This document shows, piece by piece, positions 26,154-36,779 of a stretch of DNA of 64,000 bases. The stretch covers positions 1,054,001 through 1,118,000 of the forward strand of contig NZ_CP071849.1 of assembly GCF_023716565.1 (NCBI RefSeq), read 5' to 3'. The first letter of the stretch is position 1. Each line of letters begins with the position of its first letter. This stretch comes from Vibrio sp. SCSIO 43136 (GTDB lineage Bacteria; Pseudomonadota; Gammaproteobacteria; Enterobacterales; Vibrionaceae). The translations under genes were made by a program, and so were the position numbers. Under the pieces are notes generated by a model that worked only from the letters and a program-made list of their open reading frames with translations, was not told the origin of the DNA and ran no database searches.

Positions 26154-28286
26154 GTGACACTGTCTCCTCTTAACGTCCTCAACTCCGTCTTTGGTTACGA
26201 TAGCTTTCGCCACCAACAACAAGCCATTATTGATTCTCTTATTGAAGGCAAAGATGTTTTAACACTCATGCCAACTGGTGGTGGTAAATCTTTGTGTTAC
26301 CAAATTCCTGCTATTGTTCGCCCCGGTGTCGGCGTGGTCGTTTCGCCTTTGATTGCTTTGATGAAAGATCAGGTTGATGCGCTACAGCAAGTTGGCGTCT
26401 CTGCCGCCTACTTAAACTCAACACTCGATCAATATGAACAGATGCAAGTGGAAGAGCTAGTGGCACGAGGAGAAGTGCAGCTTCTATACATTGCACCAGA
26501 GCGCTTAATGATGGAACGTACATTGAACCTGCTTTCGCAGAGTCGTGTTTCTCTGTTTGCCATTGATGAAGCCCACTGTGTGAGCCAATGGGGGCATGAC
26601 TTCCGCCCTGAGTACCAACAGCTTTCAGTATTGCAGCAGCGCTTCCCTGAAGTACCGCGCATTGCTTTGACTGCAACGGCAGATCAAAGAACTAAGCAAG
26701 AGATCATCGCCCAGTTGGGGCTTTCAGATGCCAACGTATTTGTTCATAGTTTTGATAGACCAAATATTCGTTATCACGTCAGTGAACCCTCGAATGCGAA
26801 GAATGACCTCTGGTCATTTATTTCCACCCATCACAATGAAGATGCAGGTGTGGTTTACTGTTTGTCGCGTAAAAAAGTCGAAGAGACCGCCCAATGGCTA
26901 GCTGACAAAGGGCGAACCGCCTTGCCCTATCACGCCGGGATGCCAGCCAATAAACGTGATGAGCATCAGCAAAGGTTCCTGCGCGAAGAAGGCGTGATCA
27001 TCGTCGCCACTATCGCATTTGGTATGGGCATTGATAAGCCTGATGTGCGCTTTGTGGCGCATCTGAGTTTGCCAAAAAGCATTGAGTCCTACTATCAAGA
27101 AACCGGTCGTGCGGGCCGTGATGGTGAGCCTGCGAATGCGTGGATGGCGTATGGCATGCAAGACATGGTGATGCAGCGTCAGATGGTTGAAAACTCCGAA
27201 GGAAGCGAGGAGTACAAGCATGTGCAAGTGCAAAAGCTCAACGCCCTGCTAGGGTTTTGTGAGTTGGTCACTTGTCGCAGGCAAACACTACTGGCGTATT
27301 TTGGCGAAGAAGAGAGTAAGCCTTGTGGAAATTGCGACAACTGCCTAAACCCTCCCATCACTTGGGATGGTACTCAAGCTGCGCAAAAAGCATTATCCAC
27401 CGTGTATCGCTGCGATCAACGTTTTGGAGTGACTTACCTGATCAATGTACTGCTAGGTAAATCTGACGATCGTATCCTTCGATTCGGCCATGACAAAGTC
27501 TCTACGTTCGGTATTGGCACTGAGCTTAACGCAAATCAATGGAAAGGTGTTTTCCGTCAGCTAATAGCAATGAACTATCTTAAAGTCGAAGGCGAATACA
27601 ACAGCTTAAAATTGACCGCAGCTTGTCGCCCAGTGCTACGCGGTGAACAAAGTGTCGAGCTAAGAGAGCTTAGAAAAGCCAAAGCGGCTAAGGCGCAAAA
27701 AAGTAAAGTCACCCAAGAGCTGGCAGCTTCCGATCTGCCACAGTTTGAAGCGCTCAAAGATGTTCGATTGGAGCTTGCGGTTGAACAGAATGTACCTGCT
27801 TATGTGATCTGCCATGATGCGAGCTTGCGAGAGATCGCTAAACGTCGCCCGACCACCAAAGCCCACTTACTCCAAATCTCGGGGTTTGGTGAAAGCAAGG
27901 TAGAAAAATATGGAGAAGCTCTGCTTGCCGTGGTTGAACCCCGCCCCATTGAGTTAAAGGCACTGACCGACACCGAGCTTAAAACCGTCGAGTTATTTCA
28001 ATCTAACCCGTCTGTTGACTCCGTGGCACAGCAACGAGGACTCGCAAACAGCACTATCTTCGCTCACCTAGCTAAAGGCATTGAATCTGGTGCCTGCGAT
28101 CTCGACCAAGTGCTCACCATTTCTACAAACGATATCAGCGCTATTGCGTCAGCAGCAGACAAAACAAACGCTATTAGTGAACGTAAACTCAAACCACTAT
28201 TTGAAGAGCTAAACCAAGCGTACGATTTTGATACGCTGAAATGTGTGTTGGCGCACCTTACACGTCAAATAACTAAAAAGCCTTAA
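26154..28286 (+). CDS. RecQ-family ATP-dependent DNA helicase with extra C-terminal helix-turn-helix domain
   Basis: A superfamily 2 3'-to-5' DNA helicase of 710 residues. Motifs: Walker A MPTGGGKS (39-46), DEAH in [20 protein letters not shown] (138-141), [18 protein letters not shown], and [11 protein letters not shown] (motif VI). A zinc-binding module follows ([15 protein letters not shown]), then an RQC winged helix (about 400-500) and an HRDC domain (about 525-600; [20 protein letters not shown]). The last ~100 residues resemble the HTH_40 domain found in longer RecQ proteins. E. coli RecQ is about 610 residues, so this is the extended type, possibly a second RecQ besides the housekeeping one. 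The start is a GTG at 26154 with a weak ribosome binding site. Confidence 0.92.
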   Translation: MTLSPLNVLNSVFGYDSFRHQQQAIIDSLIEGKDVLTLMPTGGGKSLCYQIPAIVRPGVGVVVSPLIALMKDQVDALQQVGVSAAYLNSTLDQYEQMQVEELVARGEVQLLYIAPERLMMERTLNLLSQSRVSLFAIDEAHCVSQWGHDFRPEYQQLSVLQQRFPEVPRIALTATADQRTKQEIIAQLGLSDANVFVHSFDRPNIRYHVSEPSNAKNDLWSFISTHHNEDAGVVYCLSRKKVEETAQWLADKGRTALPYHAGMPANKRDEHQQRFLREEGVIIVATIAFGMGIDKPDVRFVAHLSLPKSIESYYQETGRAGRDGEPANAWMAYGMQDMVMQRQMVENSEGSEEYKHVQVQKLNALLGFCELVTCRRQTLLAYFGEEESKPCGNCDNCLNPPITWDGTQAAQKALSTVYRCDQRFGVTYLINVLLGKSDDRILRFGHDKVSTFGIGTELNANQWKGVFRQLIAMNYLKVEGEYNSLKLTAACRPVLRGEQSVELRELRKAKAAKAQKSKVTQELAASDLPQFEALKDVRLELAVEQNVPAYVICHDASLREIAKRRPTTKAHLLQISGFGESKVEKYGEALLAVVEPRPIELKALTDTELKTVELFQSNPSVDSVAQQRGLANSTIFAHLAKGIESGACDLDQVLTISTNDISAIASAADKTNAISERKLKPLFEELNQAYDFDTLKCVLAHLTRQITKKP

Positions 28287-28298
28287 CAACAGAATAGT

Positions 28299-28332
28299 CC
28301 GAAGTGCCTTACTCACCGAAATGGCGCTTCGG
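28299..28332 (+). terminator. Hairpin after the RecQ-type gene
   Basis: CCGAAGTGCC pairs with GGCGCTTCGG (one G-T pair) around a 14-base loop, 12 bases after the stop codon. No T-tract follows, so it may be a weak or factor-dependent terminator or an mRNA-protecting stem. Confidence 0.45.
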
Positions 28333-28460
28333 GCACCTACTTTCACACATTGTGTAATGCTCTAGGTAATCTGAGCATTCACAACAAATTCCCACATCAT
28401 CAATTGTAAACCTTCCTCTTATCATCAATACTTACTGCATGTTTTTGTGGGAGATTTACG

Positions 28461-29006
28461 ATGAAGGGAATCATTTTTACTGAGTTTCTAGAATTGGTCG
28501 AGGACAAGTTTGGTTTGGACATCACCGACCAAATGTTGGAAATGTGCCAAGACCAAGGCATCTATACTGCTGTTGGTAGTTACGATCACATAGACTTAGT
28601 TAAGCTGATCGTCGCTCTTAGCAAATTAACGGGTATCAGCGCAGAAGACTTGCAGCAGGTTTATGGCCGAACGGTTTTCAACACCCTACTAGAAAGCTTA
28701 CCTCCACACGCCAGCCTCAATCGGTGCGAAACAACCTTCCAGTTTATCCAACACGTAGAACACTACATCCATGTTGAAGTGAAAAAGCTCTACCCCGATG
28801 CACAGCCACCTCAGTTCAAATTCCTTTCTGTCAACGAAACAGAAATGCTAATGGATTACACTAGCGCAAGATGTTTATCACACGTCTGTTTTGGCTTGAT
28901 ACAAGGCTGCGCCGACCATTACCAGCAGCAGGTCGAGATCGCTATGACGCCTCAAGACCAAAATGGTAGCCACGTTCAATTCAAGTTGAGTCTTGTTCAA
29001 CAATGA
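28461..29006 (+). CDS. hnoX: H-NOX (heme nitric oxide-binding) sensor protein
   Basis: A 181-residue stand-alone H-NOX domain that binds NO through a b-type heme in the cytoplasm. It begins with the family's MKGIIFTEFLELVEDKFG. The proximal heme ligand is H104 in HYIHVEVKKLYPDA, and the YxSxR propionate clamp is Y133-S135-R137 in MDYTSARCLSHVCFGLIQGC. The distal pocket appears hydrophobic, as in NO-selective, O2-excluding proteobacterial members. It overlaps the following hybrid kinase by four bases (ATGA), the standard arrangement in which NO-bound H-NOX inhibits its partner kinase. A GGGAG ribosome binding site precedes the ATG. Confidence 0.95.
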   Translation: MKGIIFTEFLELVEDKFGLDITDQMLEMCQDQGIYTAVGSYDHIDLVKLIVALSKLTGISAEDLQQVYGRTVFNTLLESLPPHASLNRCETTFQFIQHVEHYIHVEVKKLYPDAQPPQFKFLSVNETEMLMDYTSARCLSHVCFGLIQGCADHYQQQVEIAMTPQDQNGSHVQFKLSLVQQ

Positions 29007-30661
29007 GTGGTTCTATTGAGCGTAAGCTACGCCGTGAAGTCCTTTCTCGTAAAGAGGCTGAAAGGCTGCTTGAAGAAAAGAGCCGCGCACTCTATGAAAC
29101 TAATCAGCAGTTGGAAGTCGCACTAGGTGAGCTCGAACAAGCATCGCTAGGCCAACTCAAAGAACTTGAGTTTAAAAAACAGCTCGACAAGCTTTTAATC
29201 CACTATGGGCAACAATTGCTATCTCGAGAGCTAGATAACATAGTGGTCAGCGAGATCACCAACCAGCTCAAGCAATTGCCCCTACTTGATGACATCGCCA
29301 TTGAGCTAAACTCACACCCTGCCATTAAAAGTACTAACTGCTTGCGTGTTAGCTCTTTGCCAATGGCAGACATCAACCAGCTCACACTGACCATAGAGTT
29401 AAGTGTTGATAAACACTCATTTGGCCAAATCATCGCCTTAGGCGACATCAATGACGAGCATGTTCTAACAAATGGGTTAACCATGGTTGCTGACATGCTT
29501 AAAGGTGCGTTGCAGCGCCAGATCATCCTTCATCAACACGTTGAATCACGACAACGGGCCGAGATATCAGAGCGTTCGACTCGTGAATTTTTGGCGATGA
29601 TCAATCATGAACTGCGCACACCGCTAAATGGATTGCTGGGCGGCATCGAATTACTACAAGATACCGCACTTTCGCCTCAGCAAAACCTGTTGGTTAACAC
29701 TGTTAACCGCTCAGGTGAGTTTTTGCGCGTGATAATCAACGATCTACTCGACTTTAGTAAACTCAATGCAGGCATGTTTGAGCTACTCCCTACTACTTTC
29801 AGTACCGCCGAGTTAAAACAAACCTTGCAAAGCATTTTCGGCCATAAGTGTGCAGAAAAAGGACTGCGATTTGGTATCTCAATTGCGAAAGAGGTGCCGG
29901 ATTATCTAATTGGTGATAGAGAGAGGATTAGCCAAGTGCTAGTGAATATCATCGGCAATGCCGTGAAATTCACCGAACAGGGAAAGGTCGACACTACATT
30001 TGCGTGGCTAGATGAGCAATTGGTAGTCACCATTAGCGATACAGGGCAAGGCATCGCAGATACCGAGTCACTATTTCAGCCTTTTACTCAGGCAGACCGA
30101 AGCGTTAACCGCCAGCACGAGGGCACAGGGTTAGGGCTTGCAATATGTGACCGCTTAGTTTCTCTAATGGAGGGCCAAATTGTTCTTGATACTCAAGTAG
30201 GGAAAGGCACCACATTCACGATTCATTTACCTTTATCGATAGGTTCAAAAATTGTAGATCTGCCCAATCAGCAAAGTAGCGACAATATCGAGCTTTCGGA
30301 GCTCAAAGTGCTGGTTGTCGAGGATATCAAGATTAATCAGCTTGTTATCCAGCAAATGCTCTCTAAGCTGATGCTTACACCTGAAATATGTGAAAACGGC
30401 CAAGAAGCACTGGATACTCTTGAGCAGCGATCCTTTGATTTGATTTTGATGGACTGTCGGATGCCAGTCATGGATGGACTACAAGCGACGAAATTGCTAC
30501 GAGAGCAAGGGTATAGCAAGCCCATTGTTGCCTTAACCGCAGGTACTACATCAATGGAACGAGAGGAGTGTATTAATGCGGGGATGGACGATATTCTTTC
30601 CAAACCCTACCGCTCCTCTGAGTTGGTGGATATCTTGCGCAGATGGTGTCCGCAGAACTAG
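29003..30661 (+). CDS. hqsK: H-NOX-associated hybrid histidine kinase (HqsK/HnoK type)
   Basis: A soluble kinase of 552 residues. An N-terminal coiled coil (RKEAERLLEEKSRALYETNQ) and a sensor-like segment (about 60-185) precede HisKA with phospho-acceptor H202 (FLAMINHELRTPLNG). A HATPase domain follows (about 305-415; N box [26 protein letters not shown]). The C-terminal receiver has D484 (LILMDCRMPVMDG). No transmembrane segments are present, fitting regulation by cytosolic H-NOX. In V. harveyi and V. parahaemolyticus this type of kinase feeds NO information into quorum sensing through LuxU; in Shewanella it controls cyclic di-GMP. Which applies here is inferred by genus only. Its stop overlaps the stop of a convergent hybrid kinase gene. 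Confidence 0.92.
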   Translation: MSGSIERKLRREVLSRKEAERLLEEKSRALYETNQQLEVALGELEQASLGQLKELEFKKQLDKLLIHYGQQLLSRELDNIVVSEITNQLKQLPLLDDIAIELNSHPAIKSTNCLRVSSLPMADINQLTLTIELSVDKHSFGQIIALGDINDEHVLTNGLTMVADMLKGALQRQIILHQHVESRQRAEISERSTREFLAMINHELRTPLNGLLGGIELLQDTALSPQQNLLVNTVNRSGEFLRVIINDLLDFSKLNAGMFELLPTTFSTAELKQTLQSIFGHKCAEKGLRFGISIAKEVPDYLIGDRERISQVLVNIIGNAVKFTEQGKVDTTFAWLDEQLVVTISDTGQGIADTESLFQPFTQADRSVNRQHEGTGLGLAICDRLVSLMEGQIVLDTQVGKGTTFTIHLPLSIGSKIVDLPNQQSSDNIELSELKVLVVEDIKINQLVIQQMLSKLMLTPEICENGQEALDTLEQRSFDLILMDCRMPVMDGLQATKLLREQGYSKPIVALTAGTTSMEREECINAGMDDILSKPYRSSELVDILRRWCPQN

Positions 30662-33600
30662 ATCACAAACTCTTCATTCTTATTCGCGGCGTTTGACCAT
30701 TGGTTAAGCACTTCATACAACCTGCGTTTATTCACAGGCTTGGTCAAATAGTCATCCATGCCCGCCTCTAAGCAAAGCTCGCGATCTCCAGTCATTGCGT
30801 TGGCCGTCATCGCAATGATGATAATACGCTTAGCAAGGTCCCCTGCCGCTCCTTGCCTAATTTGACGAGTGGCTTCAAAACCATCAAGCACGGGCATTTG
30901 ACAATCCATCAGCACCAAATCGAAATCTTGGTGTTTTGTTAGCAAATCGATGGCAACCTGTCCATTTTCAGCGATAGTAACGCTCTCTCCCGCCCTCTCT
31001 AAGATGGTTTTTACGACCATCTGATTCACTTTATTGTCCTCTACAACAAGAATGTTGAGGCCTGTTACTGGCTCAACTTCTTGCTCTTTTTGTTGCACAT
31101 AGCTGCTCACGACATTATGAGTAATCAATGGCACAGTTTCGCCATCTTCTACTGTCGACAGAATATTCAACGCATTGATCAAATCAGAGGTGGTGGCAGG
31201 TTTTGCGAAGTAACCGCTAAATCCAAAACCACGGTAATCTTGGATGTTATTTAGAGTCTCATTAGAAGTCATCAAAATAAGTTTGATTGGTCTGGTGTGC
31301 TCATCCGCTTTTAGTGCTTTGGCAAGGTCAACTCCATCGCTCCCCGGCATCTGCATATCGAGGAAAGCGATATCGAACTGCTGATCAGCTGGCTGCTGCT
31401 GGCTAATCTCTACTGCTTGGTCTTTTGACTCCGCTAAAGTGACATCAGCCCCCCAATGGTCAAGTTGTGAGCGCATGACTTCACGGTTAGTTTCATTATC
31501 ATCAACCACCAAAATATTAAGCTTAGAGAGGTTAGCGTTAGGTATGATCTGCACCGCTTGATCGGATGGCTGGGTTTTCACTCGGAAACTGAACTGGCTA
31601 CCTAGCCCAACCACACTGGTCACGCTAATATCCCCGTCCATAGCCTCTACCAACTTCTTACAGATTGCTAGACCAAGCCCTGTACCACCATAGTTACGTG
31701 TTGTAGATGCATCAGCCTGAGTGAAAGCAGCAAACAAGCTCTCAAGTTTGTCTTGTGCAATACCTATCCCACTATCTTTAACTTTCGCCTCCAATAGCAA
31801 CTGCGCATCTTCAGTAGGAGATATTGCGACTTCGACCAGCACCTCTCCTTGTTCGGTAAACTTTAAGGCGTTGCCTATCAAGTTGACGAATATCTGACGA
31901 ATTCTGGTCAGATCACCATTAACCATCGAACTCTCGATACCTGTAGTGTTTAATATCAGTTCTACATTTGGATTTTTATTTTGAAACGACATGGTTTCAA
32001 GTAAGTCATCGAGCATTCTACGAATATCAAACGGCTGTTGTTCAAGCTCCAACTTACCTGCTTCGATTTTAGAGAAGTCGAGAATATCATTAATGATTTC
32101 AAGCAGTGATTGTGCACTTGCATGAGCTAAATGGGTGTGATGGTGCTGTTCATCGGACATTTTTGTCTCTAGTAGCAGCTCAAGCATACCCAATATGCCA
32201 TTCATTGGCGTACGGATCTCGTGGCTCATAACAGCCAAAAACTCACTTTTGGCTTTTACTGCAGATAATGCATTCTCCTTAGCTTCAATAAGTTCTTGTT
32301 GGTTTCGCTGAACTTCGGTGTTGTCGCGAATAAGACCAGAAAACTGAATACCCTGCTCAGTTTCAACCTTGGCAACAGATAGCACGACTGGAAAGAGCTC
32401 TCCATTTTTGCGGCGTCCTATCAGTTCTCTTCCCGTGTACTCTTTGCCTATAAACTTGCCTTCACCAGTATTGAGGTATCCTCGAATAAACGACTGGTGA
32501 ACTTGAGCTAGATCCGACTCCATCAGCATGGCAACATTATTACCTATCGCTTCTCGCTCGGTGTAACCGAATATGCGCTGCGCTGCTTTATTAAATGATG
32601 AGATAGAGCCTTGTGAATTTATGATGATGATGCCGTCAGCAGCGGTATCAAATATCGCTTCTAGGCTCCGGCTCGCCTGCTCTTTCTCTCTTAGAACCTT
32701 CTGTTTTTCTTGGATTTCAAGATCGAGCCTATCTATCGACGTGGTCGATGACTTAAGAGCATTTGCCATCTGGTTAATGCTACGCCCAACATCGCCTATT
32801 TCATCCTGTCTTAACCCTGTGATCTGTCGGTCAAAATCTGCCCGAGAAAAATATCCGAGTTCTTTAGTTATTTCAGAGATAGGTTGCACCACCAACTTTC
32901 TCAACACCACCACCAACAGGAGTGAAATCAGTAACGCACCGACAGCGATCACGATTATTAGGCGATTACGAGTCTTATCAAGAGGCTCGTAGGCAAGCTC
33001 GCGGTCAAATGTGACTCTCAAGTCAAAGCTGTCGGTAGCAAACTTGATAGGGGCATGGCGAGAGATCAAATCGCTACTGGTAGACGCCACTTGACTGGTG
33101 AGAAGCTCAACTTGCAAATCATTCGATAACACCGAGATAGAACTAACAGGGCTATGCTCGACGATGAAATTGTCCAAAGCGGTATCAAGCAACACTTGAT
33201 ACGTATCTTGCCAAGCAAACGAAACTGCAACCCAACCCACCGTACGATTGGATTTTTTAATCGGTACCACCAACCACTGTGATATTGGAGCCCCAGGCAG
33301 ATTTAGCTCTTTCAAATAAGGGTCATATACTGGATCACTGAGTCTAAGCGTATCAGCCAGCATGCGACTGAACTTAGGGAGGTCATCAATACTTGCCAGC
33401 AACAACTCTTCGCCAGCAATTTTATTGCCTTGCCCATCTCGGGTAGTAGCGGCGAAAATAGTGCGATAGTTATCAATCACTAATACGTATCGAATGTCTG
33501 AGAAAATTGCGGGAATATCATTGAGTGCCTGATTAATTCCGCTGCTATCATCCAAGTCCAGCGACGTAGCAATAGCACGATTGCGGGCCACCAGCTTAGC

Positions 33601-33789
33601 AATCGACAGTACATCTCGTTGCTGTTCATCAACGATGCTTTTCACCAAGGCGACCTTTCCCGCCAATTGTTGGTCAATCAGGGTATCTAGGCTAATCCGA
33701 TTGGTATGCCATGAGTACCACGCCATGACACCAAGTGATGCAACGGTGGTAAAAGTAATGGCGAGAATAATTTTGGGTATCAGTTTCAC
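30658..33789 (-). CDS. Membrane hybrid sensor histidine kinase with two receiver domains
   Basis: A 1043-residue inner-membrane sensor. A transmembrane helix (about 7-25), a large periplasmic Cache-like region (about 30-275) and a second transmembrane helix (about 277-300; [17 protein letters not shown]) are followed by HAMP (about 300-355), PAS (about 378-500; [20 protein letters not shown]), HisKA with H523 ([15 protein letters not shown]), HATPase ([21 protein letters not shown]), and receivers with D811 ([11 protein letters not shown]) and D962 ([11 protein letters not shown]). It has no HPt domain, so it must use an external one. It starts with GTG, overlapping by one base the stop codon of the periplasmic binding-protein gene, so the two are translationally coupled. 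The binding protein probably presents its ligand to the periplasmic domain. Confidence 0.93.
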   Translation of the reverse strand: MKLIPKIILAITFTTVASLGVMAWYSWHTNRISLDTLIDQQLAGKVALVKSIVDEQQRDVLSIAKLVARNRAIATSLDLDDSSGINQALNDIPAIFSDIRYVLVIDNYRTIFAATTRDGQGNKIAGEELLLASIDDLPKFSRMLADTLRLSDPVYDPYLKELNLPGAPISQWLVVPIKKSNRTVGWVAVSFAWQDTYQVLLDTALDNFIVEHSPVSSISVLSNDLQVELLTSQVASTSSDLISRHAPIKFATDSFDLRVTFDRELAYEPLDKTRNRLIIVIAVGALLISLLLVVVLRKLVVQPISEITKELGYFSRADFDRQITGLRQDEIGDVGRSINQMANALKSSTTSIDRLDLEIQEKQKVLREKEQASRSLEAIFDTAADGIIIINSQGSISSFNKAAQRIFGYTEREAIGNNVAMLMESDLAQVHQSFIRGYLNTGEGKFIGKEYTGRELIGRRKNGELFPVVLSVAKVETEQGIQFSGLIRDNTEVQRNQQELIEAKENALSAVKAKSEFLAVMSHEIRTPMNGILGMLELLLETKMSDEQHHHTHLAHASAQSLLEIINDILDFSKIEAGKLELEQQPFDIRRMLDDLLETMSFQNKNPNVELILNTTGIESSMVNGDLTRIRQIFVNLIGNALKFTEQGEVLVEVAISPTEDAQLLLEAKVKDSGIGIAQDKLESLFAAFTQADASTTRNYGGTGLGLAICKKLVEAMDGDISVTSVVGLGSQFSFRVKTQPSDQAVQIIPNANLSKLNILVVDDNETNREVMRSQLDHWGADVTLAESKDQAVEISQQQPADQQFDIAFLDMQMPGSDGVDLAKALKADEHTRPIKLILMTSNETLNNIQDYRGFGFSGYFAKPATTSDLINALNILSTVEDGETVPLITHNVVSSYVQQKEQEVEPVTGLNILVVEDNKVNQMVVKTILERAGESVTIAENGQVAIDLLTKHQDFDLVLMDCQMPVLDGFEATRQIRQGAAGDLAKRIIIIAMTANAMTGDRELCLEAGMDDYLTKPVNKRRLYEVLNQWSNAANKNEEFVI

Positions 33790-34754
33790 TATTCAACCCA
33801 CTCTATGTTGTCTTGCAAACTTTGCGGTATGCGCACACCTATCTGCTCGGCATTTTTGCGGTGAACCAATATCACTGGTGAAGCCTGAACACGAGACTCC
33901 AATTGAGCAGGCCGCACATTTTGAGTCAGTATGGCTGCAGCCAACTCACCGGACATTTTCCCTAGTAGATAAAAATCAGATACCGGACCAAATGTCGCCC
34001 CTTTTTCAATGCCTGATTTATTCGAACTAAGAATAGGAATGGAGTGCTCAAGTGACAATGCAATCAATACTTCTTCTCCACCATTTTGCATCAAAGTATC
34101 GGTCGTCGTGACAAAAGCCTGTACCTCACTTGCAACATCTGAGGCTTTAAGTCGTAAATCTTCAAGGTTGGTGGCTTCGATGTTGATGGCTTCTATTCTG
34201 TTGCGTCTAAATTGTCGAATAAGATTAGCGGATTGAATCTTTGAATTCGGTTCACCTTTGCGGTGAAAAATTGCCACTTTGTGTGCTTCGGGCACCATGG
34301 CTTTCAGCATAGAAATGTAATGCTTAATAGGAATAAAATTACTCGTACCTACTAGGTTGTTCCCAGAATACTCGAAAGATTCGATAAGCCCTGAGTCAGC
34401 AGGATATGTGACAACTGAAAAAACAATCGGCGTCGTTTTTGGCATCACATTTTTAACGATCACTGTGCCAGGTGTTGTCAGTGAATAGACAAGGTCGACT
34501 TTATGCTCTTTCAAATCATTCGCTGCCAGAGTATAAGCATCTCTGTCATTACCAAGTTGCGCTTCAATGAACACAACATCTTGCTGTAAATCTAAGCCAG
34601 CATCCTCAAGGCCCTGTTTAAAGCCTGCCAAATTATCGGGATACCCTGTCCACTGTGCGATGCCAATTTTGTAGGGTTTTGCACTAAGCATAAATGGCAT
34701 ACAAAACAGCGCTATAGCCAAGCACCATAGGAAGTTGGGATTAGAATTGTTCAT
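33789..34754 (-). CDS. Periplasmic substrate-binding protein (ABC_sub_bind type) coupled to a sensor kinase
   Basis: A 321-residue exported binding protein. The signal peptide runs MNNSNPNFLWCLAIALFC onward to LSA before KPYKIGIAQWTG. The fold is the LivK-like two-lobe type of the PF04392 group: GIAQWTGYPDNLAGFKQGLE, DLVYSLTTPGTVIVKNV, PIVFSVVTYPADSGLI, NNLVGTSNFIPIKHYI and VRPAQLESRVQA. No ABC permease or ATPase is adjacent; its only partner is the downstream hybrid kinase, whose GTG overlaps its stop, so a sensory role is more likely than transport. The start at 34754 is preferred; the frame extends to a GTG at 34778. The ligand is unknown. Confidence 0.87.
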   Translation of the reverse strand: MNNSNPNFLWCLAIALFCMPFMLSAKPYKIGIAQWTGYPDNLAGFKQGLEDAGLDLQQDVVFIEAQLGNDRDAYTLAANDLKEHKVDLVYSLTTPGTVIVKNVMPKTTPIVFSVVTYPADSGLIESFEYSGNNLVGTSNFIPIKHYISMLKAMVPEAHKVAIFHRKGEPNSKIQSANLIRQFRRNRIEAINIEATNLEDLRLKASDVASEVQAFVTTTDTLMQNGGEEVLIALSLEHSIPILSSNKSGIEKGATFGPVSDFYLLGKMSGELAAAILTQNVRPAQLESRVQASPVILVHRKNAEQIGVRIPQSLQDNIEWVE

Positions 34755-35099
34755 ATTATTATTCTCTAGCCTTCTCACTGACTCCTTGTGAGTCTAGCCC
34801 ATAAATCCAACAAAGCTTAGTTAAAGTCATTTAATTGAACGACTTGCGCCAAATTTCGATTTTATTATGCCTTAATCGGTGATCCATACCTTAAGCTTCT
34901 CGTTTGGTTAACGATTCTGCATGCTCGATCCACTAGTGCTCAACAATCACACAACTCAAGAATAACTCATCTTTTTGATTAGAATTTCTAATTAATAATC
35001 TCCTCCAAATGAGACCTTAATCAATTTGTAACTAGATTTGTCTGTTAGCATACAATCAACATTAAATACTAATTATTACCACTAAATAAGGATTTATAT
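34755..35099. promoter_or_regulatory. Divergent promoter region with palindrome, between binding-protein and transporter genes
   Basis: 345 bases with no credible gene. A 15-base palindrome ATTAGAATTTCTAAT (34978-34992, arms of seven around one base) lies about 107 bases before the POT transporter start and could be an operator. The sequence is very AT-rich nearer the transporter. Confidence 0.45.
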
Positions 35100-36584
35100 A
35101 TGTGGAATAGAATGAACAAATCCATGATGTTCTGCCAAATGATGTTTGGGCTGTCGTTTTATGGCGTGATGGTAATTTTGACTCGATTCTTCCTTGAGAA
35201 CCTCAATTACAGTGAAGCTGAAACCATGATGGTGGTTGGGGCTTTCTCAGCGATCGGTCCATTGTTCGCGATTGCTGGCGGCTTTATTGCTGACAAATTT
35301 TTAGGCGCTTACCGTTCATTGACCATTGCCTATGCAGGTTTTACCGCAGGTTATGTATTGCTTGTATTAGGGGCAACTACAGTCAATATCCCCATGAGTC
35401 TGGCCGGTATTGCTCTTGCCAGTTACGGCCGAGGCCTTATGTCACCTTCATACCCGAGTTTGTTTAAGCGTACCTTCTCAACTCAAGAAGATTTTGAAAA
35501 CGGCTATCCGGTTAACTATTCAGTCAACAATGTCGGCGCACTCATCGGCCAATATATGTTCCCAATGTTTGTATTGGTGATTGGCTTTTACGGAAGTTTC
35601 ATGCTTTCTGGTGTAATGGCATTTGCTGCCCTTTTCATGATGTATACGCTTCGCAAACCCATTCATGCTGTTAGTGCAGACATAGACAAGCAGCCTGTCA
35701 GTGGGAAAAACTGGGCGCTGTTTGCGCTAACGTCAATTGCCATGATCGGGTTAGTTTTCTTTATGTTTAGCGACATGGATAAAGGCCAGAATATTGTTTA
35801 TGCCATCGGTGGTGGTGCAATTGCATACTTTGTTTTCTTGATGTTCAAGGCGAACAAGTCTGAAGCACTTAAAATGGGCACCATTTTGATAGTTACGGTT
35901 TTAACTACGGCGTTTTTCGTTTACTACGGTCAGATGATGACTTCGATGACTATGGTCACCATCAACACAATGCGTGGTGATCTACTTGGTTTCATCCCTA
36001 TTGCGCCGGAAGCGGCGATGTCAATGAATCCACTATGGTGTATCGTTGCAGGTCCGGTAATTGCAGGGACATTCTCGACACTTGAGAAAAAAGGCGTGAA
36101 CTTTACCACTGCAACTAAGATTGGTTTCTCTTTCATCCTAACGGCAATTGCTTTCGGTATATTAACCTTAGCGGTGAAAAATATCGGTGAAGACGTCATC
36201 ATTCGCCCGGAAGTATTCTTAGTTATCCACTTCTTCCAAGCGTTCGCAGAAGTTATCGTTGGCTCAATGGTGGTGGCATTCATTTTGTCTGTTACACCAA
36301 AACATATCGAAAACTTCTCAGTAAGCCTGTTCTCAGTAGCCATTGCCTTATCTGGTATCGTTGGTGCGGTATTCTCTACCTCAATAGCGGCAGACAAAGA
36401 TCAAGTGATCGATCAGGCGTTTGTGCAAAATGTTTACGGCGATTACTTTAGCTTACTGACAATGCTCGCTGTGGTGATGGTTCTCGTCGCACTGCTCTCG
36501 TCAATCGCCATTCGTAAGATGCTAGCTGCTGCTAAGCAAAGCGAAGGGGAAGAACAAATCGAACTGACGGAAGCCAAGAGTTAA
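35100..36584 (+). CDS. POT/PTR2-family (major facilitator) transporter, probable peptide symporter
   Basis: An inner-membrane protein of 494 residues with 12-14 predicted helices. The first third has MFS character: FYGVMVILTRFFLENLNYSE, then GAFSAIGPLFAIAGGFIADK (an A-motif-like loop after TM2) and FLGAYRSLTIAYAG. The middle (FVYYGQMMTSMTMVTINTM, then GFIPIAPEAAMSMNPLWCIV) resembles the conserved region after TM7 in proton-coupled di/tripeptide transporters. The usual ExxERFxYYG motif of TM1 is not intact here; it reads MFGLSFYGVMVIL, so the substrate could differ. An AAGGA ribosome binding site sits before the ATG. Monocistronic, with a terminator. Family assignment is fairly sure, substrate is not. 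Confidence 0.78.
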   Translation: MWNRMNKSMMFCQMMFGLSFYGVMVILTRFFLENLNYSEAETMMVVGAFSAIGPLFAIAGGFIADKFLGAYRSLTIAYAGFTAGYVLLVLGATTVNIPMSLAGIALASYGRGLMSPSYPSLFKRTFSTQEDFENGYPVNYSVNNVGALIGQYMFPMFVLVIGFYGSFMLSGVMAFAALFMMYTLRKPIHAVSADIDKQPVSGKNWALFALTSIAMIGLVFFMFSDMDKGQNIVYAIGGGAIAYFVFLMFKANKSEALKMGTILIVTVLTTAFFVYYGQMMTSMTMVTINTMRGDLLGFIPIAPEAAMSMNPLWCIVAGPVIAGTFSTLEKKGVNFTTATKIGFSFILTAIAFGILTLAVKNIGEDVIIRPEVFLVIHFFQAFAEVIVGSMVVAFILSVTPKHIENFSVSLFSVAIALSGIVGAVFSTSIAADKDQVIDQAFVQNVYGDYFSLLTMLAVVMVLVALLSSIAIRKMLAAAKQSEGEEQIELTEAKS

Positions 36585-36608
36585 CTCTTAACCTTCGTTA
36601 ACTTTACA

Positions 36609-36632
36609 GGCAGCGATTTCGCTGCCTTTTTT
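36609..36632 (+). terminator. Rho-independent terminator of the POT-type transporter gene
   Basis: A perfect 7-bp GGCAGCG / CGCTGCC stem with an ATTT loop followed by six T residues. Confidence 0.92.
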
Positions 36633-36669
36633 ATGTGTGAAGTTTACGCTCTAGCCCATGACCACAGAC

Positions 36670-36695
36670 AAAAAAAAGCACCCCAAAAGGGATGC
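36670..36695 (-). terminator. Rho-independent terminator of the alpha/beta hydrolase gene
   Basis: On the minus strand GCATCCC pairs with GGGGTGC (one T-G pair) around TTTT, followed by seven T residues. Confidence 0.85.
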
Positions 36696-36779
36696 CTGTC
36701 GAACGAACGATAAAATTTCTATAGGGGTGTTTTTCAACAATGAGAAGTATCCCCCAAGATATTTATTTGAAAAAGTGAA

